Shown here: positions 7,627 to 17,383 of the stretch, one piece after another
Numbering within the stretch: the first letter of the stretch is position 1
Layout: each line of letters opens with the position of its first letter
Assembly: GCA_903909375.1 (NCBI GenBank)
Contig: CAIVVM010000044.1
Span: 1-48,889, forward strand
DNA length: 48,889 bases
Source: an uncultured Alphaproteobacteria bacterium
GTDB lineage: Bacteria > Pseudomonadota > Alphaproteobacteria > Caulobacterales > Caulobacteraceae
Reading direction: 5' to 3'
Made by a program: the position numbers and the translations under genes
The notes under the pieces: model-generated
The model's input: only the letters and a program-made list of their open reading frames with translations
Database searches by the model: none
What the model was told of the DNA's origin: nothing

Positions 7627-9144
7627 GTCCAATTTGGCGTCGATGCGTCGCGCACCGCCGGCCAGAGCGTCCAGCGTGCGGGTCTCTTCGCCAAAGATCC
7701 GCTTGTAGGACCAGTAGGCCGTCATGACCTTCTCGACGTAGTTGCGAGTTTCCAGCGCAGGCAGGCTCTCCACCATCAGCAGGGGATCGTCCTCGCCCAC
7801 CCTGTCGAGGGTTTTAAGCACCGCGCCGGGCCCGGCGTTGTAGGCAGCTACGGTGCGCAGGATGTCAGATCCAACCCCGCGATCCATCAGCCAGGCGAGG
7901 TAGTCCTGGCCGGCGCGCAGGTTGATAGCCGGATTGAACAGCTGTCTCGGTCGGCTCCGGAAGCTCTTGTTGCCGGTCGCAAGAGCCGCAGAAGCTGGAA
8001 GGAGTTGCATGAGCCCCAGCGCGCCCGCATGCGACACGGCCCTGGGATTGAACGAGCTCTCCTGGCGTACGATCGCATAGACCAGAGCGCGATCCACAGT
8101 GAAGCCATTGCGCGGTTCCAGCACCGGAGTCTGATATTCACCCACAGACGCAATGGACGCCCGCGCCAGATCCTGTCCCGCCGCTGGTCTCAGCGCTGAA
8201 ATCAAGGAGCTCCAGGTTTCCCGCTCAGCGCCACTTCGCGCCAGAGCCAGGCCTGCACGCAGTTCCTGTCGCGCGTCTTCAAACCGACCGATCTGGGTCA
8301 AGGCGGCGGCGCGGTGGGCGCGTGGGTCTTGTTCGACAAACGCGTCCAATACCGAATCGATGTTCGGCGCTGGCGCACGGAATGACGCCAGGATGAGTTC
8401 TCCGGTATTGGCCTCGGCGGTGGTCATGCGCACCTGACGTTCCGCGATCATGCCGTAGAAGGTGTGGGGCGCCTGGGCCGCGAGATTCAGGAACCCCGCA
8501 GCGCCCGCATTGTCGCCCAGCGCCACAGCGGCCCGGGCCGCCCAGTAGGCGCCGCCGGCTCTCAACCAGGCATCTTCGCTATCGTCGTTGGCGACCTGCA
8601 CGAAATAGTCGTGCGCCTGACCATAGTCGCCGAGCCGCCAGGCCGAGAGCCCGGCGATCCAGCGCTCGCCGACGCCTACCGCCAGCTGGAAGGCGAGGCG
8701 GGCGTCGCCTGAATAGAAGGCTTCGCGGGCCGGGCGGGTGATCTCGCTGCGGGCGGCGTCGGCGGTGACCACCTCGGGCAGGGGCAGGGCCACCGCGTCG
8801 GCCGGCTTGCGCTTTGCGGCCAGCGAGAAAATGCGGTCGGCCAGCGGCAGGTCCCGGAACCGGGCCAGCCAGCCATAGAGCTCCTCAAAATTGGCCTTGT
8901 GCGCCGTGGGGTGCATCAACGCCCCGAACGACAGATAGCCGGCCAGCGACTTGTCCTTGATTTCGGCCGCCTGAAGCTGGGCTCCCAGAAAGTCACCCTG
9001 CTCGACCGCCTCGAAGGCTGTGGCGTAGGCGCGCGCGTCGGCATCCGAGAGGGCCTTCGGCGTTTCGGCCGCCGAAACTCCGGCGATCGAGGCGGCGGCG
9101 ACGAGGGAAAACACCCCGACGCGCAGGCGCTTTTTGAGCGTCAT
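7534..9144 (-). CDS. Soluble lytic murein transglycosylase (Slt-type)
   Basis: A 536-residue periplasmic enzyme that would cleave peptidoglycan to 1,6-anhydro-muropeptides. It has a signal peptide (MTLKKRLRVGVFSLVAAAS, Ala-rich cleavage region near residue 25). A long helical superhelix with TPR-like repeats follows (residues about 30-330), then the C-terminal SLT domain at about 345-490. The catalytic glutamate is Glu362 in AIVRQESSFNPRAVSHAGA, followed by GLMQLLP and the AAYNAGPGAV motif. ATG 9144 was chosen because it gives the signal peptide. It shares a 93-bp tail-to-tail overlap with the glycosyltransferase-like gene and lies 76 bp downstream of the uracil-DNA glycosylase gene on the same strand. 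Confidence 0.92.
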   Translation of the reverse strand: MTLKKRLRVGVFSLVAAASIAGVSAAETPKALSDADARAYATAFEAVEQGDFLGAQLQAAEIKDKSLAGYLSFGALMHPTAHKANFEELYGWLARFRDLPLADRIFSLAAKRKPADAVALPLPEVVTADAARSEITRPAREAFYSGDARLAFQLAVGVGERWIAGLSAWRLGDYGQAHDYFVQVANDDSEDAWLRAGGAYWAARAAVALGDNAGAAGFLNLAAQAPHTFYGMIAERQVRMTTAEANTGELILASFRAPAPNIDSVLDAFVEQDPRAHRAAALTQIGRFEDARQELRAGLALARSGAERETWSSLISALRPAAGQDLARASIASVGEYQTPVLEPRNGFTVDRALVYAIVRQESSFNPRAVSHAGALGLMQLLPASAALATGNKSFRSRPRQLFNPAINLRAGQDYLAWLMDRGVGSDILRTVAAYNAGPGAVLKTLDRVGEDDPLLMVESLPALETRNYVEKVMTAYWSYKRIFGEETRTLDALAGGARRIDAKLDLPRPAPAQPQALAQPFEIGVLEGLQAASFD

Positions 9145-9220
9145 GCGGTCTTTAACCGCGCGGCGCCAAAGAGCTGGCGCTTCGCGGATCCCTCTAACTG
9201 TCGAACCCGAAGCGGTGAGA

Positions 9221-10042
9221 CTAGAGGGGGTTGTCGGACCGATCAAGCCTGTCCGTCAGGGTCAGGAGATCTGCCCAGGCATGTTTCTTGGCGCCGGGCT
9301 GGCGAAGCAGGAACGCTGGGTGGAGCGTTGGGAGGGCGGGCAGCGTCAATGTCCCATCGGCCGAGGTCCAGTCATGCCAGCGTCCCCGGAGCGACAGGAT
9401 GCCTTCGTCGCGCTTCAGGAGCGCCTTGGCCGGCGCGCCACCCGCCAGCAGCAACAGTTGCGGGCGAGCCAGGGCTATCAGGCGTTCGACAAAAGGCGCA
9501 CAGACGGCCTGTTCTGCAGGTGTCGGCGTGCGGTTGCCCGGCGTCCGCCAGAAGACCGTATTGGTGATAAGGACACGATCCTGAAGCCCGGCGGCGGCCA
9601 GCATCCGGTCCAGCAGCTTTCCAGCACGCCCCACAAACGGTTGGCCCGCGGCGTCTTCGTCGGCTCCGGGAGCCTCGCCGATAATCATCAGCGGCGCCGG
9701 GACGACGCCACGATAGATGACGGCCTGTGTGGCGGAGTTTTCGAACCGCAGCGGACAGTCCTCAAACGCGGCGATGGCGGCGATGAGGGCGTCCAGATCC
9801 GGGGCTGCCCTGGCAAGCGCCTGCGCCTTGGCCGCAGCAGCCGAAACATCGGGCTGGCGGGGCGCCGCGCGCGCCGCCGGCGCGGCGGTCACGGGCGCGG
9901 CGACGCGTATGGGCGGTAGTATGCGGCCGGCCGCGATCCGATCGACTGGATCTTCCAGCAACATGGCGTCCACACCACCGTCCACCCAGAAGGCGAGCAG
10001 ACTTTCGGCCAGTTGGGCGGGTGCGGGGTTCGCGGAAGACAT
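9221..10042 (-). CDS. Family-4-like uracil-DNA glycosylase
   Basis: A 273-residue base-excision repair protein that would remove uracil from DNA. The catalytic motif GEAPGADEDAAGQPFVGRAG (residues 122-141) and the C-terminal HPAFLLR motif are typical of family 4. Of the four cysteines that hold the 4Fe-4S cluster in the thermophilic family-4 enzymes, I see equivalents of two, Cys96 (FEDCPLRF) and Cys181 (AVCAPF). The position normally read as KCRPPGNR is here FWRTPGNR. An Ala/Pro-rich spacer of about 50 residues precedes the domain. The start is ATG 10042 (MSSANPAPAQ); an in-frame GTG at 10072 is an alternative. Confidence 0.88.
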   Translation of the reverse strand: MSSANPAPAQLAESLLAFWVDGGVDAMLLEDPVDRIAAGRILPPIRVAAPVTAAPAARAAPRQPDVSAAAAKAQALARAAPDLDALIAAIAAFEDCPLRFENSATQAVIYRGVVPAPLMIIGEAPGADEDAAGQPFVGRAGKLLDRMLAAAGLQDRVLITNTVFWRTPGNRTPTPAEQAVCAPFVERLIALARPQLLLLAGGAPAKALLKRDEGILSLRGRWHDWTSADGTLTLPALPTLHPAFLLRQPGAKKHAWADLLTLTDRLDRSDNPL

Positions 10043-10088
10043 TGTGTGGGAACTCTTGCCCGCCGCCCGCACAAATGTCAGCCAGCGA

Positions 10089-11303
10089 TTAGCGGAACAG
10101 CGTCAGATCGACCGCCTCGCCCATGGCGCGATAGCCGGCGTCGTTGGGATGGAGCCAGTCGCCGGCATGCCACTCCGCCCGCATCCGGGTGGGCCTGGCC
10201 GGGTCACGGATCGCGGCGTCCAGGTCGATGACGGCGTCAAACGCGCCACTCTTGCGGATCCAGTCGTTGATCGTCTGGCGGGACGCTTCGCCCTCGGCTG
10301 TGAAGTAGGCGGCCCCCTCATAGGGCAGGATTGTCGCGCCGATCGCCTTGATCCCCTTAGCATGCGCCCGGTCAATCAGTTGTTGAAAGCCGTGGATCAG
10401 GGCCTTCGCTGACGGACGGCCGATCCGCATTCCCAGATCATTGACACCCTCCAGAACGACCATATGCGTCGCGCCGGCAACTGAAAGCACATCGCGGTCA
10501 AAGCGTGTCAGGGCGCTCTGGCCCATCGTCGCGACGAGGCCATCGGACAGGACGCGGTTACCGCCAATCCCGGCGTTGACCACCCCGTTGGCGCGGTTGG
10601 GATACCGTTCGGTCAGCCGTTCTGCCAGCCGGTCCGGCCAGCGGCGATTGGCGCCGGGCGTGGCCAGGTATCCGTCGGTGATGGAATCGCCCAGGGCGAC
10701 AATCACCCTGGCCTGCGATCGCGTCTCGACCTCGACGCCCGAAACAAAGGCCCGGTACTGCGCCGGGCCCGTCGCGGGCGGCAGTTCTCGTTGGGTCCAG
10801 TCGCCGGGCGGTGAGACCTGAACGAAGTCGCCGCCGGTCATGTGACAGGTGCACAGGCCCGTCTCCTCCGGTGCGAACAGCGCAACCCGCAGAGTTGCAA
10901 GGCTTCCGGTTTTCAGATCGATCGGGTCGCTGAGAAGCGGGGCGCCGGCCGGGATGGTCGTCGCGCTGGCCCCGGAAAATGTCACGACGCGCTCGCTCCC
11001 GGGGACGACACCGCCCGCGGCTGTAACAAGGGCCACGCGGGCTGCGCCGATCACCAGGGGCCTGGCGCCATACTCATTGGAGAAGCGGACCCGTAGCCTC
11101 TGGCCGCCGGCGCTCAGCCTGAGCGTCTGGACGATGGTCTGGTTGACGAATGAAGGACTTATCCTACGCGTCTCCACGCCCGGTGTGGCCGCCATTGGGG
11201 GAACCGGCGAGGCGCCCCATGCGCCAATCCACTTTTCCCCGGCTGCATGAGAGGTCGATCCCGTCGCGAACAGAAGTCCAGCCAGGATAAGGGCGCGCAT
11301 CAT
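10089..11303 (-). CDS. Secreted SGNH/GDSL-family hydrolase
   Basis: This 404-residue protein has a signal peptide (MMRALILAGLLFATGSTSHA). An N-terminal beta-rich module comes first (residues about 25-190), then an SGNH hydrolase domain: block I GDSITDG with nucleophile Ser207, block II GIGGNR, block III EGVNDLG, and block V DWLHPND with Asp382 and His385. It would hydrolyse an ester or acetyl group outside the cytoplasm, possibly on polysaccharide or a lipid; the substrate is unknown. GGGAGGA lies seven bases before ATG 11303. It is divergent from the M48 protease gene, with a 160-bp intergenic region in which I see no clear promoter. Confidence 0.87.
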   Translation of the reverse strand: MMRALILAGLLFATGSTSHAAGEKWIGAWGASPVPPMAATPGVETRRISPSFVNQTIVQTLRLSAGGQRLRVRFSNEYGARPLVIGAARVALVTAAGGVVPGSERVVTFSGASATTIPAGAPLLSDPIDLKTGSLATLRVALFAPEETGLCTCHMTGGDFVQVSPPGDWTQRELPPATGPAQYRAFVSGVEVETRSQARVIVALGDSITDGYLATPGANRRWPDRLAERLTERYPNRANGVVNAGIGGNRVLSDGLVATMGQSALTRFDRDVLSVAGATHMVVLEGVNDLGMRIGRPSAKALIHGFQQLIDRAHAKGIKAIGATILPYEGAAYFTAEGEASRQTINDWIRKSGAFDAVIDLDAAIRDPARPTRMRAEWHAGDWLHPNDAGYRAMGEAVDLTLFR

Positions 11304-11463
11304 GGTGTGTTCCTCCCTGTCGTATCGCCGTCCCTTGCCAAACCTGTTCGCCTGGCGGACCTGCGAGGAACGCGTTTTCGAAGTACACCCTTGAATCAGT
11401 CTAAGTCACTCTCATCCGTCACATGTGTGCAACCGCCAGCCAGCTCAGGAACGAGGACCAGAG

Positions 11464-12909
11464 ATGACACCGTCAACGACTCGTGTGGGACGCCTGCTTC
11501 CGGTGCTCGCATGGGCGGTGGCCGCCGCTCTGGGCGCACCCGCCCATGCGCAGGTGCGAACCGCGGAGCCGGCGCAGCAGCAGGCGGCGCTCACGGACAG
11601 TCTGGGCGGGGTCTATGTCGGTCCCCAGGCAGACTACGTCCGGCGCATTGGCGAGAAGATGGCCACCGCAGGGGGATTGGGCGGGAAATGCACCTTCACC
11701 CTGATCAACAGCGAGGTGATCAACGCCTTCGCCGCTCCACCCGGCTGCAGCATCTTTGTCACGCGCGGCTTGCTGAGCATTCTAAACAGCGAGGCTGAGC
11801 TGGCCGGTGTGCTGGGCCATGAGGTCGGCCATGTGGCCCGTAGGCACTTTGCGCGACAGCGCAACACCCAGCTGCTCACCGGCCTGGCCGCTGTTCTGGT
11901 GGGCGCCGTAGCCAAGTCCGACCAGATCGGCCAGCTGGCGGGCCAGGCCGCGCAGCTCAGCGCTCTCAGCTACTCGCGGGGCCAGGAGTACGAATCCGAT
12001 ACCTTCGCAACTCAGACGCTGCCCGCAGCCGGATATCCGCGTGAGGGCATTTCCAACGCGCTGGCCGCGCTTCAACGTCAGGATGCCTACGCCGCGGCCG
12101 CAATGGGCGCGACGCCGTCAAATGCGACGCCCGTCTGGGCGCGAACCCACCCTCTGACCACCACCCGCATCCAGCGGGCTGCCACTGAGGCGGGCAAGGC
12201 CGGCCCGGTCACAGGTCCGCTCGCGATCAACGAGGCCGCCTACCTCTCACAGATGGATGGACTTCTCTATGGGGACGACCCGGCCCAGGGTTTCGTGCGC
12301 GGGACGGCCTTTCTGCACCCGGATCTCCGGATTGCGTTCGACGCGCCGCGTGGCTTCCGGCTGACCAACGGTGCATCGGCTGTATCGATCTCGGGCCCGG
12401 GCGGGCTGCGCGGCGACTTCACCGGCGCCAGGCTTGGCAGTGTTCGGCTGGAGGATCATGCGGGACAGGCGCTACGCACCATCTTGGGTCAGGCTGCCGC
12501 CGAGATCGGCCCGCCGCAGCGCACGACAATCAACGGCCTGGACGCCGTCGCCCAGACCGCACGGGCCACAAGCCAGGGACAGCCCGTGGATCTGACCGTC
12601 GTGGCCTACGCCATGGGCGGAGATAGCGCATACCGGTTCACGGTCCTGGCGCCAGCGGGTCAGACCGCTGCGTTCGACCCCCTGTTCAAATCGTTCCGGC
12701 GAATCAGTGAGGGGGAGGCCGGCCGGATCCCCGCGCTGCGGATACAGGTGGTCACGGCGCGACGTGGCGACACCAGCGAGGAGCTGGCCGCGCGGATGAC
12801 CAGCGTCGGAGACAAGCTGTCACTCTTCAGGATGATCAACAATCTCGCCCCCGGCGAGGCCTTGGCGCCGGGACGCCAGGTCAAGTTGGTGGTGGATCAG
12901 CGGCGATGA
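11464..12909 (+). CDS. Secreted M48-family metalloprotease with C-terminal LysM-like segment
   Basis: A 481-residue periplasmic protease of the BepA/LoiP (M48) group, which in other bacteria degrades misassembled outer-membrane proteins. The signal peptide ends near PAHAQ. The zinc motif is HEVGH with His119 and His123, and the third ligand is probably the glutamate in GQEYESDTFA. The C-terminal 55 residues (VVTARRGDTSEELAARM, then FRMINNL and APGRQVKLVV) look like a divergent LysM-type repeat. ATG 11464 has GAGGA six bases upstream. Confidence 0.88.
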   Translation: MTPSTTRVGRLLPVLAWAVAAALGAPAHAQVRTAEPAQQQAALTDSLGGVYVGPQADYVRRIGEKMATAGGLGGKCTFTLINSEVINAFAAPPGCSIFVTRGLLSILNSEAELAGVLGHEVGHVARRHFARQRNTQLLTGLAAVLVGAVAKSDQIGQLAGQAAQLSALSYSRGQEYESDTFATQTLPAAGYPREGISNALAALQRQDAYAAAAMGATPSNATPVWARTHPLTTTRIQRAATEAGKAGPVTGPLAINEAAYLSQMDGLLYGDDPAQGFVRGTAFLHPDLRIAFDAPRGFRLTNGASAVSISGPGGLRGDFTGARLGSVRLEDHAGQALRTILGQAAAEIGPPQRTTINGLDAVAQTARATSQGQPVDLTVVAYAMGGDSAYRFTVLAPAGQTAAFDPLFKSFRRISEGEAGRIPALRIQVVTARRGDTSEELAARMTSVGDKLSLFRMINNLAPGEALAPGRQVKLVVDQRR

Positions 12910-13032
12910 GGTGGGTCGCAAGGCGTCTTGCCGCTTGACCGCCGGGCCGTCACATTCCGATAAGACTGCAACAGGATCAACGACGTCAGCGCGCAGGCCG
13001 CAAAGGATGCGCGGGTAGGCGAGGGGAACAGC

Positions 13033-14694
<1,662 letters not shown>

Positions 14695-14731
14695 GTTGCG
14701 GCGCGCGTCCGGCGCGCCCAAGTTCAGGGTC

Positions 14732-16417
14732 ATGCGTCACCTCCTCACCGCCGCCTGCCTGCCGCTGTTTCTGGTCTCTGCCTGCGCGACGGCCCCTCCC
14801 AACGGCGTGGCGACGGCGGCGCTGGGCGCGCCGGGCAGCGCCTACGGCCTGTTCCTGGCCGGCAGTTCGGCGCTCGGCGACGGTCGCAACAGCGAGGCTC
14901 TGCGGCTGCTCGAACTGGCCAAGGCCCAGGGCGCGGTCGACCCCGCCGTGACGGAGCGCGCCTTCACCGCCGCTTTGCTCGCCGGTGATATCGAACGCGC
15001 CGCTCTTCTGGCGCCCGACGGCGACGGTGCGTCCGATCAGGGCCGCCGTATGGGCCGCCTCACCCGCGCCGTAGAGGCGCTGGCCGAGGGCAAGGGCAAG
15101 GTGGCCCGCGAGGTGATCGGCAACGACGGGATCGGCTTTCCGCATCGCGGCGCTGTGGCGCTGCTCTCGCCCTGGGTCGCCGCCTCATTGGGTGACCTTG
15201 AGGGCTCGCTTGTGCGCCCCACGGTTCGCGGTGACGGCGCCGTCGATTACTTCGGCCAGATCGGTCAGGCGCATCTGTTTGAGCGTGCGCGCCGCTACGA
15301 TGAGGCCGAGACCAACTTCAAGGCTGTCACCGGAGGTGAGGCTCCCACCGAGATCGCCGTCAGCGCCTATGGCGGTTTTCTGGAGCGGCGGGGCCGGCGG
15401 CCTGACGCCCTGGCGCTCTATGATGCGGCGCTCAGGCGAAACCCCGATAACCTCGCCCTGAAGGCGGCAAGGTCGCGCGCGGCGACGCGAAAGCCACCGC
15501 CGGCTGCGCCTACCGTCCAGCAAGGCGCCGCGTTTGCCCTGCTGGCGCCCGCGGTCACGTTGATTTCGAACAAGCAGACGCAGGTGGGGCTGGCCTATCT
15601 GCGGCTATCGCTGCGGCTCGATCCGGACAGGAATGACGGCTGGCTGATGCTGGGTGACCTGTTGCAGCAACAAGGTGACACAACCGGAGCCCGTGCGGCC
15701 TATTTGCGCCCCCGTCCCGGGGCGCCGGAGTTTGCGTCGGGTCAGTCCAAGCTGGCCTGGAGCTATCAGAGCGCAGGCGACAAGGCCGAGGCGCTCAAGC
15801 TGGCGCGCGCCGCTGCGGCCACGGGCGTTCGGGATGGCAGGCTGACCCTGGCGGACCTGCTGTCGGCCAACGGCGATGACGCCGCTGCGGTAGCGATCTG
15901 GAATGCTGAACTTGCGTCCGGTCAGGATGCGGACTGGCAGCTCTACTACGCCCGCGCTCGCGCCTACGGCCGAATGGACCGCTGGAAGGAGGCCGAGGCC
16001 GATCTGCTGCAGGCGATCCGGCTGCGACCGGATGAGGGCGAGCTGCTGAACTATCTGGGCTACGGCTGGATCGATCGGGGCGAACGCCTTCCCGAGGCGA
16101 TGGCGATGATCGAGAAGGCGCTCGCCGCCAACCCGCGCTCAGGCGCGATCATCGACAGTCTCGGCTGGGCTCACTACCGGCTCGGCGACTACAAGAAGGC
16201 CGTGGAAGTCATAGAACAGGCCATTGAGCTGGAAGCCGGGGACCCCGAAATCAACAATCATCTCGGCGACGCCTACTGGATGGTGGGGCGCAAGGATGAG
16301 GCCGTGTTCCAGTGGCGTCGCGTCCTGACGCTCAATCCCGACGCCAAGATCAAGGCTGACGCCGAAAAGAAGCTGGCCTCAGGCCTCGGCCCGTCGCCGA
16401 AGCTGGCCGGACAATAG
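14732..16417 (+). CDS. TPR-repeat outer-membrane or periplasmic lipoprotein
   Basis: This 561-residue protein has a lipoprotein signal peptide (MRHLLTAACLPLFLVSAC, lipobox V-S-A-C). The rest is made of tetratricopeptide-like helical repeats, clearest at residues about 340-545 (repeats around WLMLGDLLQQQGDTTGARAA, YYARARAYGRMDRWKEAE, LNYLGYGWIDRGERLPEA, HLGDAYWMVGRKDEAVFQWR). It probably scaffolds an envelope complex. ATG 14732 gives the signal peptide; the in-frame ATG at 14696 would add an unlikely leader. It lies between ETF-QO and ispE. Confidence 0.85.
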   Translation: MRHLLTAACLPLFLVSACATAPPNGVATAALGAPGSAYGLFLAGSSALGDGRNSEALRLLELAKAQGAVDPAVTERAFTAALLAGDIERAALLAPDGDGASDQGRRMGRLTRAVEALAEGKGKVAREVIGNDGIGFPHRGAVALLSPWVAASLGDLEGSLVRPTVRGDGAVDYFGQIGQAHLFERARRYDEAETNFKAVTGGEAPTEIAVSAYGGFLERRGRRPDALALYDAALRRNPDNLALKAARSRAATRKPPPAAPTVQQGAAFALLAPAVTLISNKQTQVGLAYLRLSLRLDPDRNDGWLMLGDLLQQQGDTTGARAAYLRPRPGAPEFASGQSKLAWSYQSAGDKAEALKLARAAAATGVRDGRLTLADLLSANGDDAAAVAIWNAELASGQDADWQLYYARARAYGRMDRWKEAEADLLQAIRLRPDEGELLNYLGYGWIDRGERLPEAMAMIEKALAANPRSGAIIDSLGWAHYRLGDYKKAVEVIEQAIELEAGDPEINNHLGDAYWMVGRKDEAVFQWRRVLTLNPDAKIKADAEKKLASGLGPSPKLAGQ

Positions 16418-16420
16418 GCG

Positions 16421-17296
16421 ATGCCGGCAAGGCTGGCGCCGGCGAAGGTCAACCTCTTCCTGCATGTCGGCGCGCCGGCGCCTGACGGCTATCATCCTCT
16501 GTGCAGTCTGATGGCCTTCGCCGATATCGGCGATGCCGTGAGTGTTGAGTTGGGCGAGGGGAGCCTGATCGCCCATGGCCCGTTCGCGCGCGGGCTGGGT
16601 CGCGAACCCGATAATCTGATCATCCGGGCGGTGCGGGCATTTGTCGCCGAACTTGGCCGGCCAATGTCGGAGATGGCGTTTGTGCTCGACAAGCAACTGC
16701 CCATCGCCAGTGGGCTGGGCGGTGGCTCGAGCGACGCGGGTGCGGCCTTGCGGCTGATCCGGGATGTCTTTGCGCCAGGTTTTGACGATGGGCGGCTGGA
16801 ACGCGTGGCCGCCAGTCTGGGCGCTGATGGCGCGGCCTGCCTGTGGGGGCGACCTGTGCTGGCGCAAGGGCGGGGAGAGCGCCTGTCCGCCGCGCCCGGT
16901 CTTCCAAATCTGCCGACCCTTCTGGTCAACGCTGGGCCGCCCGTATCGACCCCGGCCGTCTACCAGGCGTTCGATGAGATGGGCCGCTTTGGCGCCGTAG
17001 ACGCGCCGCCCATGCCCGATGCGTTCGAATCCGTGACGGAAGTGGCGGCCTGGCTTTCCCTGATGGCGAACGATCTGGAGCCGGCGGCGATCTCCGTGGA
17101 ACCCGGGATCGGCGCGGTGCTGGACACGCTCCGTGGTGAGCCCGAGGTGCTGCTGGCCCGGGTGTCGGGGTCGGGTGGCACCTGTTTCGCCATCTGCGAA
17201 GACGACTTCGCCGTTGAGACCCTGGCCGAACGGCTGGAGGCGATGGCCCCGCACTGGTGGATCAGACGCTGCCGCCTGGGCGGCCCCTGGGACTGA
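16421..17296 (+). CDS. ispE: 4-diphosphocytidyl-2-C-methyl-D-erythritol kinase
   Basis: IspE is the fourth enzyme of the methylerythritol phosphate pathway to isoprenoids: it phosphorylates CDP-ME using ATP. The 291-residue protein starts with the typical MPARLAPAKVNLFLHV and has the GHMP-kinase glycine loop LPIASGLGGGSSDAGAAL at about residues 91-108. The third GHMP motif is ARVSGSGGTCFAI near the C-terminus. Only three bases separate it from the upstream TPR gene, so it is co-transcribed. The next gene (amtB) is convergent, with a terminator between. Confidence 0.95.
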   Translation: MPARLAPAKVNLFLHVGAPAPDGYHPLCSLMAFADIGDAVSVELGEGSLIAHGPFARGLGREPDNLIIRAVRAFVAELGRPMSEMAFVLDKQLPIASGLGGGSSDAGAALRLIRDVFAPGFDDGRLERVAASLGADGAACLWGRPVLAQGRGERLSAAPGLPNLPTLLVNAGPPVSTPAVYQAFDEMGRFGAVDAPPMPDAFESVTEVAAWLSLMANDLEPAAISVEPGIGAVLDTLRGEPEVLLARVSGSGGTCFAICEDDFAVETLAERLEAMAPHWWIRRCRLGGPWD

Positions 17297-17300
17297 GAGC

Positions 17301-17334
17301 CGAAACGAAAACGGGGGCCCCGAAGGGCCCCCGT
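17301..17334 (-). terminator. Intrinsic terminator of glnK-amtB
   Basis: A perfect 10-bp stem, ACGGGGGCCC (17311-17320) and GGGCCCCCGT (17325-17334), with a four-base loop. Read on the minus strand it is followed by TTTTCGTTTC, so it is best placed to end amtB transcription. It may also act weakly on ispE from the other side. Confidence 0.8.
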
Positions 17335-17383
17335 CGATGACATCCGGCGAGATACGCCGACCCGGACGTCAGTACGCCATACC

